Of a stretch of DNA of 8,675 nucleotides, positions 1 through 6,247 are shown piece by piece. Origin of the DNA: Clostridiales bacterium. GTDB lineage: Bacteria; Bacillota; Clostridia; Lachnospirales; WQUN01. Below the pieces are notes generated by a model, which ran no database searches, was not told where the DNA came from, and saw only the letters and a program-made list of their open reading frames with translations. Made by a program: the position numbers and the translations under genes. The DNA lies in assembly GCA_031273705.1 (NCBI GenBank), contig JAISRJ010000305.1:1-8675 (forward strand), in the 5' to 3' direction. Numbering within the stretch: the stretch's first letter is position 1; every line of letters begins with the position of its first letter.

Positions 1-340
1 CCGATACGCTTATCAGGCTGTCCACATATTCCGAGCCTTCGTCCACACCAAGCTTATTCAAGGGCTTCTCCTCATATTTTTGCATAGAAAAGCTAGGTAG
101 CGTCGCGTTTAAAAAGAAAGCGGTGCCGTCTATCCGCTTACTGCATAAAAAGAACAGAAAAATAAATGTTCCGCAGACAATTAAGCTCTGAATGATTTTT
201 TTAATGTCAAATTTCTTATTGGGTCGCTTACTTCGGCGCAAACCACTTCCGGTTGAAGAAGAACGAAAGTTACGCGCGGAATTATTGCCCGAAGAGGGCG
301 TATATCGCCTATGGTGATTGGTCATACAATTCTTATTCAT
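1..340 (-). CDS. Single-pass membrane protein of unknown function, N-terminal part only
   Basis: The gene starts inside the window and runs off its left edge, leaving about 113 codons with no stop. The ATG at 338-340 is preceded by GGAGGG with a 6-nt spacer, so the start is well supported. Residues 1-46 are polar and strongly basic, rich in Arg, Ser and Asn. A hydrophobic segment follows at about residues 50-67 (QSLIVCGTFIFLFFLC), and then a soluble tail with acidic stretches. This fits one membrane span with a basic cytoplasmic tail and an extracytoplasmic C-terminal domain, which is the missing part. Many Clostridial wall enzymes, for example M23 peptidases, begin this way, but nothing visible identifies a family. 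It follows the cobalamin transport genes on the same strand with no evident terminator between, so co-transcription is possible, though the gap and its own strong ribosome site also allow independent expression. Confidence 0.75.
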   Translation of the reverse strand, partial: MNKNCMTNHHRRYTPSSGNNSARNFRSSSTGSGLRRSKRPNKKFDIKKIIQSLIVCGTFIFLFFLCSKRIDGTAFFLNATLPSFSMQKYEEKPLNKLGVDEGSEYVDSLISVS

Positions 341-346
341 CGGCAG

Positions 347-363
347 CCCTCCAAACCGTTTGG
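347..363 (-). promoter_or_regulatory. Ribosome binding site partly buried in a small inverted repeat
   Basis: On the minus strand GGAGGG (347-352) is the ribosome site of the left-edge membrane protein gene. The perfect inverted repeat CCAAA / TTTGG (351-363, 3-nt loop) lies directly upstream and takes in the first two G residues of that site. If it folds, it could weaken initiation. The stem is only 5 bp and AT-rich, so an effect is uncertain. Confidence 0.4.
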
Positions 364-414
364 AATATGTATACGCCGACTGTCGATATTTTATGACTGC
401 CAATTTAACTGCCT

Positions 415-1164
415 CTACCAATCGACCAGCAAACCGCGCATCCATTTTGTGACGTCCATTTTATAGACCTCAGTAAGAATTTCCGGAACAAATACCTCCG
501 CCGGATCACCAAAGGCAACGCATTTCCCGCCATTCATAAGCAATATTTTTTGGCCGAACTTTCGTGCCAGCCCCAGATCGTGCATTACGGAAATAACCCC
601 CCTATTCCGGGTTTTAACCCATTCGTTTATCAGCTCAAAAGTCTTTTTCTGATATATCAGATCCAAATAATTGGTCGGCTCATCCAATAATAGCAATCGA
701 GGATTTTGCGCCAATGTCTGCGCCAGAAACATCCGTTGAGTCTCCCCTCCGGAAAGAGTCATAACATTTTTATGCTTAAGCGCGCGCGTTCCGGTTAGTT
801 CAAAAGCCTCGTCTATTCTTAGTTCGTCTTCCTCGTTCCGTTTAAAAAATCCTCCCGAATAGGCGTATCGCCCCAGCCGAACAACATCCTCAACCGTGTA
901 CGCGTATAACATCTGGTTACGCTGCGCTAAAAAACCGATATTTCTAGCCAGTTCATTAGGTTTATACGCTCGAATACTCTTTCCGCCTAAAAGAATCTGC
1001 CCTTCAAAGGGTACAGTATTAACAATCGCGTTAAGAAGGGTACTCTTCCCCGCCCCATTGGGTCCGACAACCATCAGCCAATCGCCCGCCGTCAGCGAAA
1101 AACTCAATTTTTGCACGATAGGCGCATTTCCCAAAGTCACGGTTAAATCAATAACATCCAGCAT
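415..1164 (-). CDS. btuD: ABC transporter ATPase for cobalamin (BtuD/FepC type)
   Basis: This is the cytoplasmic ATPase that powers import of a corrinoid through the permease encoded just upstream. It is full length for the family at 249 residues, and all ABC motifs are intact: Walker A GPNGAGKST at 34-42, Q-loop Gln81, signature LSGGE at 137-141, Walker B LLLLDEP at 157-163 followed by the D-loop region YLDL, and the switch His195. The sequence resembles the FepC/BtuD/HmuV class that works with FecCD permeases. Its ATG overlaps the permease TGA by one base (TGATG), and a GAGG ribosome site lies in the end of the permease gene, so translation is coupled. Cobalamin rather than siderophore or heme is chosen as substrate because a cobalamin riboswitch heads the operon; the protein alone would not decide this. 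Confidence 0.92.
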   Translation of the reverse strand: MLDVIDLTVTLGNAPIVQKLSFSLTAGDWLMVVGPNGAGKSTLLNAIVNTVPFEGQILLGGKSIRAYKPNELARNIGFLAQRNQMLYAYTVEDVVRLGRYAYSGGFFKRNEEDELRIDEAFELTGTRALKHKNVMTLSGGETQRMFLAQTLAQNPRLLLLDEPTNYLDLIYQKKTFELINEWVKTRNRGVISVMHDLGLARKFGQKILLMNGGKCVAFGDPAEVFVPEILTEVYKMDVTKWMRGLLVDW

Positions 1165-2174
1165 CAGTTTTTCCTCGAGTTAATAAATATAAAAACAAAC
1201 GTCACTGAGCCCGCAATTGATGTAATTATTCCAATCCGCAACTCAATTGGGCGTAAAATAACCCGGCAGAGCAGGTCCGACAGCATAAGAAAGATCGCCC
1301 CTAAGAATAAACAGCGGGGCAGTAATTTTTTGTGGTTCGGTCCCACGAGCAACCGTGTCATATGTGGAATAATCAGCCCCACAAACCCGATAGAACCGCC
1401 GATTGACACACAAACTCCGATTAATATGGAAACGGCTATAAGAATCTCTAATTTCACGAGCCTTACATTAACGCCCACATGCCTGGCATTATCCTCACCG
1501 ACGGCGAACGCGTTTAATTCGCTGGATAAAAAGAGAATAACTATTCCGCAGCTAAGTAAGGCTGCGCCCAAAAGCAATATGTCTGTTAAATCCGATCCTT
1601 CCAGCGAACCCATCATCCAAAAAGTAACCGAAGTAATATTTTCACCGGCGAACGCAATCATCAAGCTGATCATACTGCTCGCAAACATAGAAAATACCAC
1701 TCCCATCAAAATTATGGTATTTGTACTAAACGTATGATCGACTTTAAATGTCAGGCCCAATATTATCAACAATGACAAAAACGCGAATAATATAGCCATG
1801 ACAGTTGTTCCGGCAAAAGGCAGCCCGGGAATATTTATTCCCAAAACCATAGAAGCCACGGCGCCGAGCGCGGCGCCTCCGGAAACGCCCAATGTCGATC
1901 CGTCCGCCAGCGGGTTACGCAGCAATCCCTGCATAGCGGCTCCGCATAAAGACAAGGCGGCGCCCGTAAGAGCAACGCAAATAACGCGCGGCGTACGCAC
2001 GTTTTGTATTATATTCGCATGGACCGTGTTTTCAACATATACGCCAAATAACGCCGACAGCGTGTCGGGCAGCGGAATATTCACGCTGCCCACGCACACA
2101 CAGATTAAAAAAACAACGCAAGTCGCAAAGGTTAGCAAAGGAAGGGCTTTTTGGTTCAGTTCACTCACCCTCAT
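1164..2174 (-). CDS. btuC: Cobalamin ABC transporter permease, FecCD/BtuC family
   Basis: This is the membrane channel subunit of a type II ABC importer. Its 336 residues match the usual FecCD length, with about ten hydrophobic segments along the chain. Family hallmarks are visible: RTPR at 60-63, the glycine-rich segment leading to RNPLADGSTLG at 86-96 (an Asp-Gly where many relatives have a Pro), and GFVGLIIPHMTR beginning at residue 263, next to the region that contacts the ATPase. The start codon overlaps the end of the binding-protein gene by 14 bp and has no clear ribosome site of its own, so expression probably depends on coupling. An in-frame GTG two codons downstream is an alternative start. 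It forms one operon with the binding protein and ATPase under the cobalamin riboswitch, which is the basis for the substrate call. Confidence 0.92.
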   Translation of the reverse strand: MRVSELNQKALPLLTFATCVVFLICVCVGSVNIPLPDTLSALFGVYVENTVHANIIQNVRTPRVICVALTGAALSLCGAAMQGLLRNPLADGSTLGVSGGAALGAVASMVLGINIPGLPFAGTTVMAILFAFLSLLIILGLTFKVDHTFSTNTIILMGVVFSMFASSMISLMIAFAGENITSVTFWMMGSLEGSDLTDILLLGAALLSCGIVILFLSSELNAFAVGEDNARHVGVNVRLVKLEILIAVSILIGVCVSIGGSIGFVGLIIPHMTRLLVGPNHKKLLPRCLFLGAIFLMLSDLLCRVILRPIELRIGIITSIAGSVTFVFIFINSRKN

Positions 2175-3048
2175 TCAGTAGTTCTAATAATGACTTAGCC
2201 GCGTTTGTCAGCCGAGGGCCGGGGCGCGTCAGCTCGTTAGAGTCCAATATCCAAACATTGTCATTTTTAACCGCGTCTATTTCTTCCCAACCGCGCCGGC
2301 TCTTTATTTCATCCACCGGATTGGGTCCTTCTCCATAATCCATAGCGATTGTAACTATGTAATCGGGATTCCTGTCAATAACCTGTTCTTCAGAAATCTC
2401 CGCCCAGCCTTCCACATCGGCAAAGGCGTTTTCTAATCCGACCATCTCGGCTATCTCGGTCATAAAAGTATCGCCGCCCGCCGTCCAGAGTTTGGATTCC
2501 AGCGGCGAAACCTCAAAATAGATGGTATCATCTGTCTCGACGACCGCTTCTAAATCATCGAACTCCCTTTTCATATCCGCAATCAACGCGTCCGCGCTGC
2601 CCGGCTTGCCTATCACTGTTCCGATTAGGGTTATCGCGTCATATACTTCGGATATAGAATCCGCGTCCGTAACCGCCACTTTTACTCCCGCCCGCTCCAA
2701 TTGCCGCACTTGTTCTTCGCTCTGCGCCATAGTGTCCATTATAACCAATGACGGATTAAGGCTTATAATCTGTTCTATGTTCGTATCGCCGCCCGTAGCG
2801 ACAATCGGCAGTTCCAACGCGGCGCCGGGATAATCGCAATACTCTCCCCTGCCAACCAGCAAATCCTCCGCGCCCAAGGCGTACACTATCTCGCAATCCG
2901 CGGGCGCAAGGGCGACGACGGATGTTACAGGCTCGGATAATTCAATGGTTCTGCCTGCCATATCAATTATAGAACCCGAAGTATTTTTGGCCGCGGAACA
3001 ACCTATAAGCGACAGAACGATAATAACGGTTAACAACAATTTTTTCAT
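2161..3048 (-). CDS. btuF: Cobalamin-binding lipoprotein of the ABC importer (BtuF-like)
   Basis: This is an extracellular substrate-binding protein, tethered by lipid, that should capture a corrinoid and deliver it to the permease. The chosen start gives 295 residues beginning MKKLLL. GGAGGG lies 4 nt before it, and a lipoprotein signal with lipobox LIGC puts the lipidated cysteine at residue 17. A longer reading frame from 3093 would add 15 residues that are not signal-like and would begin inside the terminator of the riboswitch leader, so it is rejected. From about residue 30 the chain matches the Peripla_BP_2 (TroA-like) fold: DMAGR, VVALAPADCEIVYALGA, an EYCDYP segment common in cobalamin-binding members, and NIEQIISLNPSLVI. 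It is the first gene of the operon. Binding proteins of this fold also serve siderophores and heme; the riboswitch favours cobalamin. Confidence 0.92.
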   Translation of the reverse strand: MKKLLLTVIIVLSLIGCSAAKNTSGSIIDMAGRTIELSEPVTSVVALAPADCEIVYALGAEDLLVGRGEYCDYPGAALELPIVATGGDTNIEQIISLNPSLVIMDTMAQSEEQVRQLERAGVKVAVTDADSISEVYDAITLIGTVIGKPGSADALIADMKREFDDLEAVVETDDTIYFEVSPLESKLWTAGGDTFMTEIAEMVGLENAFADVEGWAEISEEQVIDRNPDYIVTIAMDYGEGPNPVDEIKSRRGWEEIDAVKNDNVWILDSNELTRPGPRLTNAAKSLLELLNEGE

Positions 3049-3052
3049 AAAG

Positions 3053-3058
3053 CCCTCC
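3053..3058 (-). promoter_or_regulatory. Ribosome binding site fixing the btuF-like start
   Basis: GGAGGG sits 4 nt upstream of the ATG at 3046-3048 on the minus strand. It selects this start over the upstream in-frame ATG at 3093, which has no ribosome site and overlaps the terminator T-run. Confidence 0.8.
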
Positions 3059-3096
3059 AAAGTAGTTTGCTGGCAAATGTCCGGTTTTCGCACAAT

Positions 3097-3128
3097 AAAA
3101 AATCATGCCGGCAATTAAGCCGCCATGA
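3097..3128 (-). terminator. Intrinsic terminator, expression platform of the cobalamin riboswitch
   Basis: On the minus strand the arms TCATGGCGGC and GCCGGCATGA (3119-3128 and 3103-3112) pair through nine of ten positions, with one internal G-G mismatch, around a 6-nt TTAATT loop. Six T residues follow (3097-3102). This is a standard rho-independent terminator placed about 50 nt before the first gene and just after the riboswitch, so it should end transcription when cobalamin is bound. The first five bases of its 5' arm can pair instead with CATGA just upstream (3137-3141), giving a mutually exclusive hairpin. Confidence 0.87.
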
Positions 3129-3141
3129 CCGTTTTTTCATG
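3124..3141 (-). promoter_or_regulatory. Candidate antiterminator hairpin
   Basis: On the minus-strand transcript CATGA (3137-3141) can pair with TCATG (3124-3128) around an 8-nt A-rich loop. The second arm is also the base of the terminator stem, so the two folds cannot coexist. The stem is only 5 bp, so the real antiterminator may include more of the leader, such as the GC-rich hairpin with arms CGCGG and CCGCG at 3149-3164. Confidence 0.4.
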
Positions 3142-3170
3142 ACAAGTGCGCGGTACACGCCGCGAGTAAA

Positions 3171-3371
3171 ACTCCTGTAGGTCTTCTGGCTCGCGTGATA
3201 AGCAAAAAAGCCACGCCCATTAATCAGCCTTCCCAGACAGTTTTCTCCGTCCAGTGACCGGCTTTCGCCTCGATTAAGGGCTCACACGCATACAGCGGCG
3301 GTACCGCGCGGGAATCTCACCCGCTTCACTTTTTTATCTATACGACAGCAAAGCCGCATAGCCACAAGAGT
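3171..3371 (-). promoter_or_regulatory. Cobalamin riboswitch aptamer
   Basis: The minus-strand leader carries the conserved cobalamin riboswitch blocks in order. These are AGTGAA, GGTGAGATTCCCGC (3308-3321), CCGCCGCTGTA (3291-3301), GGTCACTGG (3251-3259), TGGGAAGGCTG (about 3224-3234), and the B12 box GAGCCAGAAGACCTAC at the 3' end (3177-3192). The closing P1 helix is visible: CTCTTGTGG (3362-3370) pairs with CTACAGGAG (3172-3180), with two G-T wobbles and at least one further pair outside. It should bind adenosylcobalamin or a related cobamide and lower expression of the downstream importer. A terminator follows, so control is probably transcriptional. Confidence 0.95.
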
Positions 3372-3391
3372 CGCTAAAAATTACTTTTTAA

Positions 3392-3420
3392 AGTATATCC
3401 TGTCACAGTCTAAAAGTCAA
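3392..3420 (-). promoter_or_regulatory. Sigma-A promoter of the cobalamin uptake operon
   Basis: On the minus strand TTGACT (-35, 3415-3420) and TATACT (-10, 3392-3397) are separated by exactly 17 bp. Transcription should start near 3385, about 15 nt before the P1 helix of the riboswitch, as expected for a riboswitch leader. Confidence 0.85.
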
Positions 3421-3436
3421 ACCCCAGTGGATCACC

Positions 3437-3452
3437 CGCGCGTAGACGCGCG
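3437..3452. repeat. Perfect CGCGCG inverted repeat upstream of the uptake-operon promoter
   Basis: Two CGCGCG arms flank a 4-bp TAGA loop, forming a perfect 6-bp GC palindrome in otherwise AT-rich intergenic DNA. It ends 17 bp upstream of the -35 box of the cobalamin operon. No T-run follows on either strand, so it is not an intrinsic terminator. It may be an operator or simply a structural repeat. Confidence 0.5.
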
Positions 3453-3579
3453 CCTAACTTACCAGAGCATTTTAGGCTTGAAAAGTAAATGCTTTCGCCC
3501 TAGTTCACCAAACAAACGCGCCACAATGCATTTTGCGATAAGATAAAAAATGATGTCACGCATATGAAATATTAATAGA
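3453..3579. other. Intergenic stretch with no gene seen
   Basis: This is the central part of the 636-bp divergent gap between the btuF-like gene and the kinase gene; the rest of the gap is taken up by the riboswitch leader, the two promoters and the kinase leader. No open frame with a ribosome site, tRNA or repeat array was found. The only structure noted is a loose inverted repeat, GCATTT and AAATGC, at 3467-3492. Confidence 0.5.
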
Positions 3580-3608
3580 TTTACACATTAAAGAATTTAA
3601 TATATAAT
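3580..3608 (+). promoter_or_regulatory. Sigma-A promoter of the kinase/VWA gene pair
   Basis: TTTACA (3580-3585) and a consensus TATAAT (3603-3608) are separated by 17 bp. Transcription would start near 3615, giving a leader of about 70 nt before the kinase ATG. No other convincing promoter was seen ahead of the kinase gene or in the gap before the VWA gene. Confidence 0.8.
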
Positions 3609-3642
3609 TCAACCAGTAAAATTATGTGAACGTATCGCGATT

Positions 3643-3670
3643 CCATAGCTTTGGTTATTTGTGCTATAGG
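3643..3670 (+). other. Possible small hairpin in the kinase mRNA leader
   Basis: CCATAGC and GCTATAGG can pair through seven base pairs with one bulged A and a 13-nt loop. The structure ends 2 nt before the AGGAGG ribosome site (3673-3678). It may affect translation, but it is weak. Confidence 0.3.
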
Positions 3671-3684
3671 CAAGGAGGGAAAAA

Positions 3685-6171
3685 ATGTACCCGGACACCA
3701 TTATGTTCGTCGTCAGCGCCATATGCCTGACCATTACATTTGCGGTTACAATCTACTTGATTGTAACCAATAAAAAAAGCAAACTGATCAAAAATTTGCT
3801 GAACGAAAAAATATCCAAAGGCAATGACATTACACGTACTATCACGGCTATGAAAGAACTGCAAAAGACCGTTAGTCTGGAATCACAAACCTTAACTTCT
3901 CTGGGAGACAACCAACAGCAAAACGAAAACTTGACTATTACATTGGCGGACGTCGGCGACAAGCCGCGTATCTCATCTTCTAAAATATCCAACACCGCTT
4001 TTTCTTCATCATCCCAAGCGGGTGAACGATACGGTTTAAATAATTTTAACGAGGCTGTGCTTGAGGGCAAGTACAAAGTAGAAAGCGAAATCTTTGGCGG
4101 CGGCATGAGTCGTGTATTTATTGTTAAAAATACAAAGCTGGGCAACAGATGGATTTTAAAGTACATACCCTCATACTTTGGCAAGCTGGCTAACGAGGAA
4201 GATTTACTCCGCCATCTTAATCATCCGGGGCTGCCGAAAATCGTTGATATTTTCAACGATACTAATGGAGTGTATTTGATTGAGAGCTACATAGAAGGTA
4301 TTACCTTATCTGATTTGCTAAAGCAGGAAGACTCTCTTAACAAGGTTGTTATTCAGGATTGGGCGGAGCAACTGGCGCAAATTCTTATGTATTTGCATTC
4401 GCTGAATATTACACACCTTGATATAAAACCCTCGAATGTGATTTTGACTTTTGGAAACCGGCTGGTACTTATCGATTTTGGTATAGCCAAGTACAATAAC
4501 GCCTCCGCACCGCGAACTACGGGTATTACCTTTCAATATGCCGCGCCGGAGCAGCTTCCCATAGAAATTCCGGAGACATACGCTAAGCTGGTAAATGTTC
4601 GGTTCGGCGATTCGCTGGTTAAAAAAACTCAAATTACTACGGACGAGCGGACGGATATTTATAGTTTTGGCGTGGTTATTTTTCGGTTGCTGACCGGCGT
4701 ACTGCCTACTGTTGCCAATCAGAATATTATAAAAGGTATGGTCTCGAAAGATCTTGCCGACGTTATTTTAAAATGTATGGCTGTGGATCCTTCGCGGCGA
4801 TATCAATCGGCGCAACAAGTGCTGCTTGCTCTTAGAAGCGCCGAAGGCGCTTCGTATAAATTGACGGGGTATTTAACATGGCGGCGGGTATTCGCGACGG
4901 CGGCGGCGTTTATGTTCGTTGTTTCGGCAAGCACTTTCGCCGGAGGCTATGTAATCTACGCCGATGAGCAAAATTCCATAATCGACGCTAAACCGATGGT
5001 TATGACTGTAAGTGTTCAGCACTCCAGCCTGCTTAAAATTGATAAAGTACATAGCGACGGAGACGTTGACGCCATTAACGCCGACGATATTCGTTGGGAA
5101 TTTTCTGATAATAATATCGCCGCCTTTGACGGGGCGAGGGTACTGGGGCTTAACTTGGGCAAAACGCAAGTCACCGGCTCTTACAGGGATAAAGAAGTAA
5201 TTTTGAATGTAAATGTCGTAGAACCGATGGAGAATCTAACTCAAATATCGCAGTGGTACAGAAAAGATTCTTACGCGGATGTTTACGCGGGTTCGGCAGA
5301 GCACGCCATGGAGGACGGACTGCTGCGAAGCGCCGCTTTTTACGGGCCCGAAAGCATGGATACCCTTCCGGGTGGCACGATTTATGTGATTGATTCGGGC
5401 TGGCTTCGCAAGATCAACGGCGAAGAAATTATTACTGTCGATCCCGATAAACCTTGGTTTTCGTACAGCAAAGTGCGGACTTTTGGCAATGACGCGTATT
5501 TGCTTATAAATCCGTATGAGGATGAGAGCGGTACTCTCCTTTATGGTATAGAAAAGCTGGGGGATCCGGACGGAATTTACCTTGCCGATTATCAATATTC
5601 CGCTATCTTGGATTATGATATTTCCAATGAAGGTGTGCTTTATTTTATAGAAGAGAATTATGTGGCGGGTGGGATAGCGTTAAAATCCATGGGCTTGGAT
5701 TCTTGGAAGAACGCGGAGTTACTTGTGGATTCGCTTCCTGGCGGCACAAACTGCCTTACCTGCGCGGACGACGGCTCTGTATATTTGGCAAGCTCCGAAA
5801 CAGGCGTGATTCAAAAATACAAAGACGGCGAACTTTATAATTTCGCCGGCATTTCAGAAGAAAAGGCGTTTATTGACGGCGACGCTCCGCGTTTCTATAT
5901 GCCTGTCGCGTTAAGATACGTGAACGAAAGTCTTTATGTATTAGATTATAATGTACTGCGCAGAATTCAAATTCTTGACGGCGTAGCCCAAAATTGTATG
6001 ACTGTTATGGGCAAAGCAAGCCCGACTACAGAACGCGAATTAACATATAAAGAAGCTTTGGTACAGGATATTATTCCGTCTTGGAGTACCCTGGCGGATG
6101 TGGTTGTTACAGAAGATAATGTTCTGCTGTCTGATCCATTGTATTCCGTAATTTGGCGGACAAAAGTTTAG
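3685..6171 (+). CDS. Membrane Ser/Thr protein kinase with Big2-like and beta-propeller ectodomain
   Basis: This is a receptor-like Hanks-type kinase that should phosphorylate Ser or Thr on cytoplasmic targets in response to a signal outside the cell. The start has AGGAGG 6 nt upstream. Domains in order are a membrane span at about 5-27; a polar Ser/Gln-rich linker to about 127; a kinase domain at about 130-385; a second span at about 402-425; a Big2/Ig-like module at about 437-512 (Trp471, then SDNNIAAFDGARVLG); and a beta-rich region at 515-828. That last region contains an NHL-like repeat, with DGDAPRFYMP starting near 731 and then LYVLDYNVLRRI. Kinase residues seen are the glycine loop 138-140, Lys159, Glu171, HLDIKPSN at 244-251 (Asp246, Asn251), DFG 264-266 and APE 287-289. 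Thr278, Thr279 and Thr282 lie in the activation segment. Oddities are HLD in place of HRD, and roughly 20 extra residues between APE and the DIYSFG motif (324-329). Positive charges place the kinase domain inside and the C-terminus outside. Mycobacterial PknD is a known kinase with an extracellular propeller. Confidence 0.9.
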   Translation: MYPDTIMFVVSAICLTITFAVTIYLIVTNKKSKLIKNLLNEKISKGNDITRTITAMKELQKTVSLESQTLTSLGDNQQQNENLTITLADVGDKPRISSSKISNTAFSSSSQAGERYGLNNFNEAVLEGKYKVESEIFGGGMSRVFIVKNTKLGNRWILKYIPSYFGKLANEEDLLRHLNHPGLPKIVDIFNDTNGVYLIESYIEGITLSDLLKQEDSLNKVVIQDWAEQLAQILMYLHSLNITHLDIKPSNVILTFGNRLVLIDFGIAKYNNASAPRTTGITFQYAAPEQLPIEIPETYAKLVNVRFGDSLVKKTQITTDERTDIYSFGVVIFRLLTGVLPTVANQNIIKGMVSKDLADVILKCMAVDPSRRYQSAQQVLLALRSAEGASYKLTGYLTWRRVFATAAAFMFVVSASTFAGGYVIYADEQNSIIDAKPMVMTVSVQHSSLLKIDKVHSDGDVDAINADDIRWEFSDNNIAAFDGARVLGLNLGKTQVTGSYRDKEVILNVNVVEPMENLTQISQWYRKDSYADVYAGSAEHAMEDGLLRSAAFYGPESMDTLPGGTIYVIDSGWLRKINGEEIITVDPDKPWFSYSKVRTFGNDAYLLINPYEDESGTLLYGIEKLGDPDGIYLADYQYSAILDYDISNEGVLYFIEENYVAGGIALKSMGLDSWKNAELLVDSLPGGTNCLTCADDGSVYLASSETGVIQKYKDGELYNFAGISEEKAFIDGDAPRFYMPVALRYVNESLYVLDYNVLRRIQILDGVAQNCMTVMGKASPTTERELTYKEALVQDIIPSWSTLADVVVTEDNVLLSDPLYSVIWRTKV

Positions 6172-6204
6172 GAGGCTTTTTTGTCTGTGGCGGAAATAGG
6201 GTAA
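6170..6204 (+). other. Strong ribosome site and possible 7-codon mini-ORF between the two genes
   Basis: A perfect AGGAGG overlaps the kinase stop codon (TAGGAGG). Five nt later is TTG, opening a frame of seven codons (TTG TCT GTG GCG GAA ATA GGG) that ends in TAA at 6202-6204. No ATG is suitably placed and no longer frame follows. It could be a leader peptide, a reinitiation site controlling the VWA gene, or a relic of a lost start. Nothing shows that it is translated. Confidence 0.3.
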
Positions 6205-6234
6205 GGCAAGGTAAAGGAACACAAAAAAACTTAT

Positions 6235-6239
6235 GGGGG
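6235..6239 (+). promoter_or_regulatory. Probable ribosome site of the VWA/SLH gene
   Basis: GGGGG lies 8 nt before the ATG at 6248. For the alternative ATG at 6233 the nearest purine-rich site, AGGA (6215-6218), is 14 nt away, which is too far for efficient use. The G-run overlaps the codons just after that upstream ATG. Confidence 0.5.
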
Positions 6240-6247
6240 TTATACGA

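Noticed and set aside
1330..2181. Plus-strand open frames of 127 and 135 codons opposite the permease gene
   Set aside because: They lie antisense to a clear FecCD permease, have no family features, and reflect the composition of the complementary strand.
415..3048. Siderophore or heme importer as the identity of the ABC operon
   Set aside because: The protein families alone would allow it, but the cobalamin riboswitch in the leader makes corrinoid uptake much more likely.
3049..3093. N-terminal extension of the btuF-like gene to the ATG at 3093
   Set aside because: It would begin inside the riboswitch terminator, has no ribosome site, and puts 15 non-signal residues ahead of a clear lipoprotein signal that has its own GGAGGG.
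3437..3452. CGCGCG hairpin as an intrinsic terminator
   Set aside because: No run of T follows it on either strand, and no gene on either side ends near it.
3421..3684. CRISPR, tRNA or insertion sequence in the divergent intergenic region
   Set aside because: There are no regularly spaced repeats, no cloverleaf-like arms and no transposase or terminal repeats.
3753..4184. Minus-strand open frame of 143 codons opposite the kinase gene
   Set aside because: It is antisense to the kinase N-terminal region, with no ribosome site or recognisable domain.
5236..5595. Minus-strand open frame of 119 codons opposite the kinase ectodomain
   Set aside because: It is antisense to a well-supported gene and has no domain or start signal.
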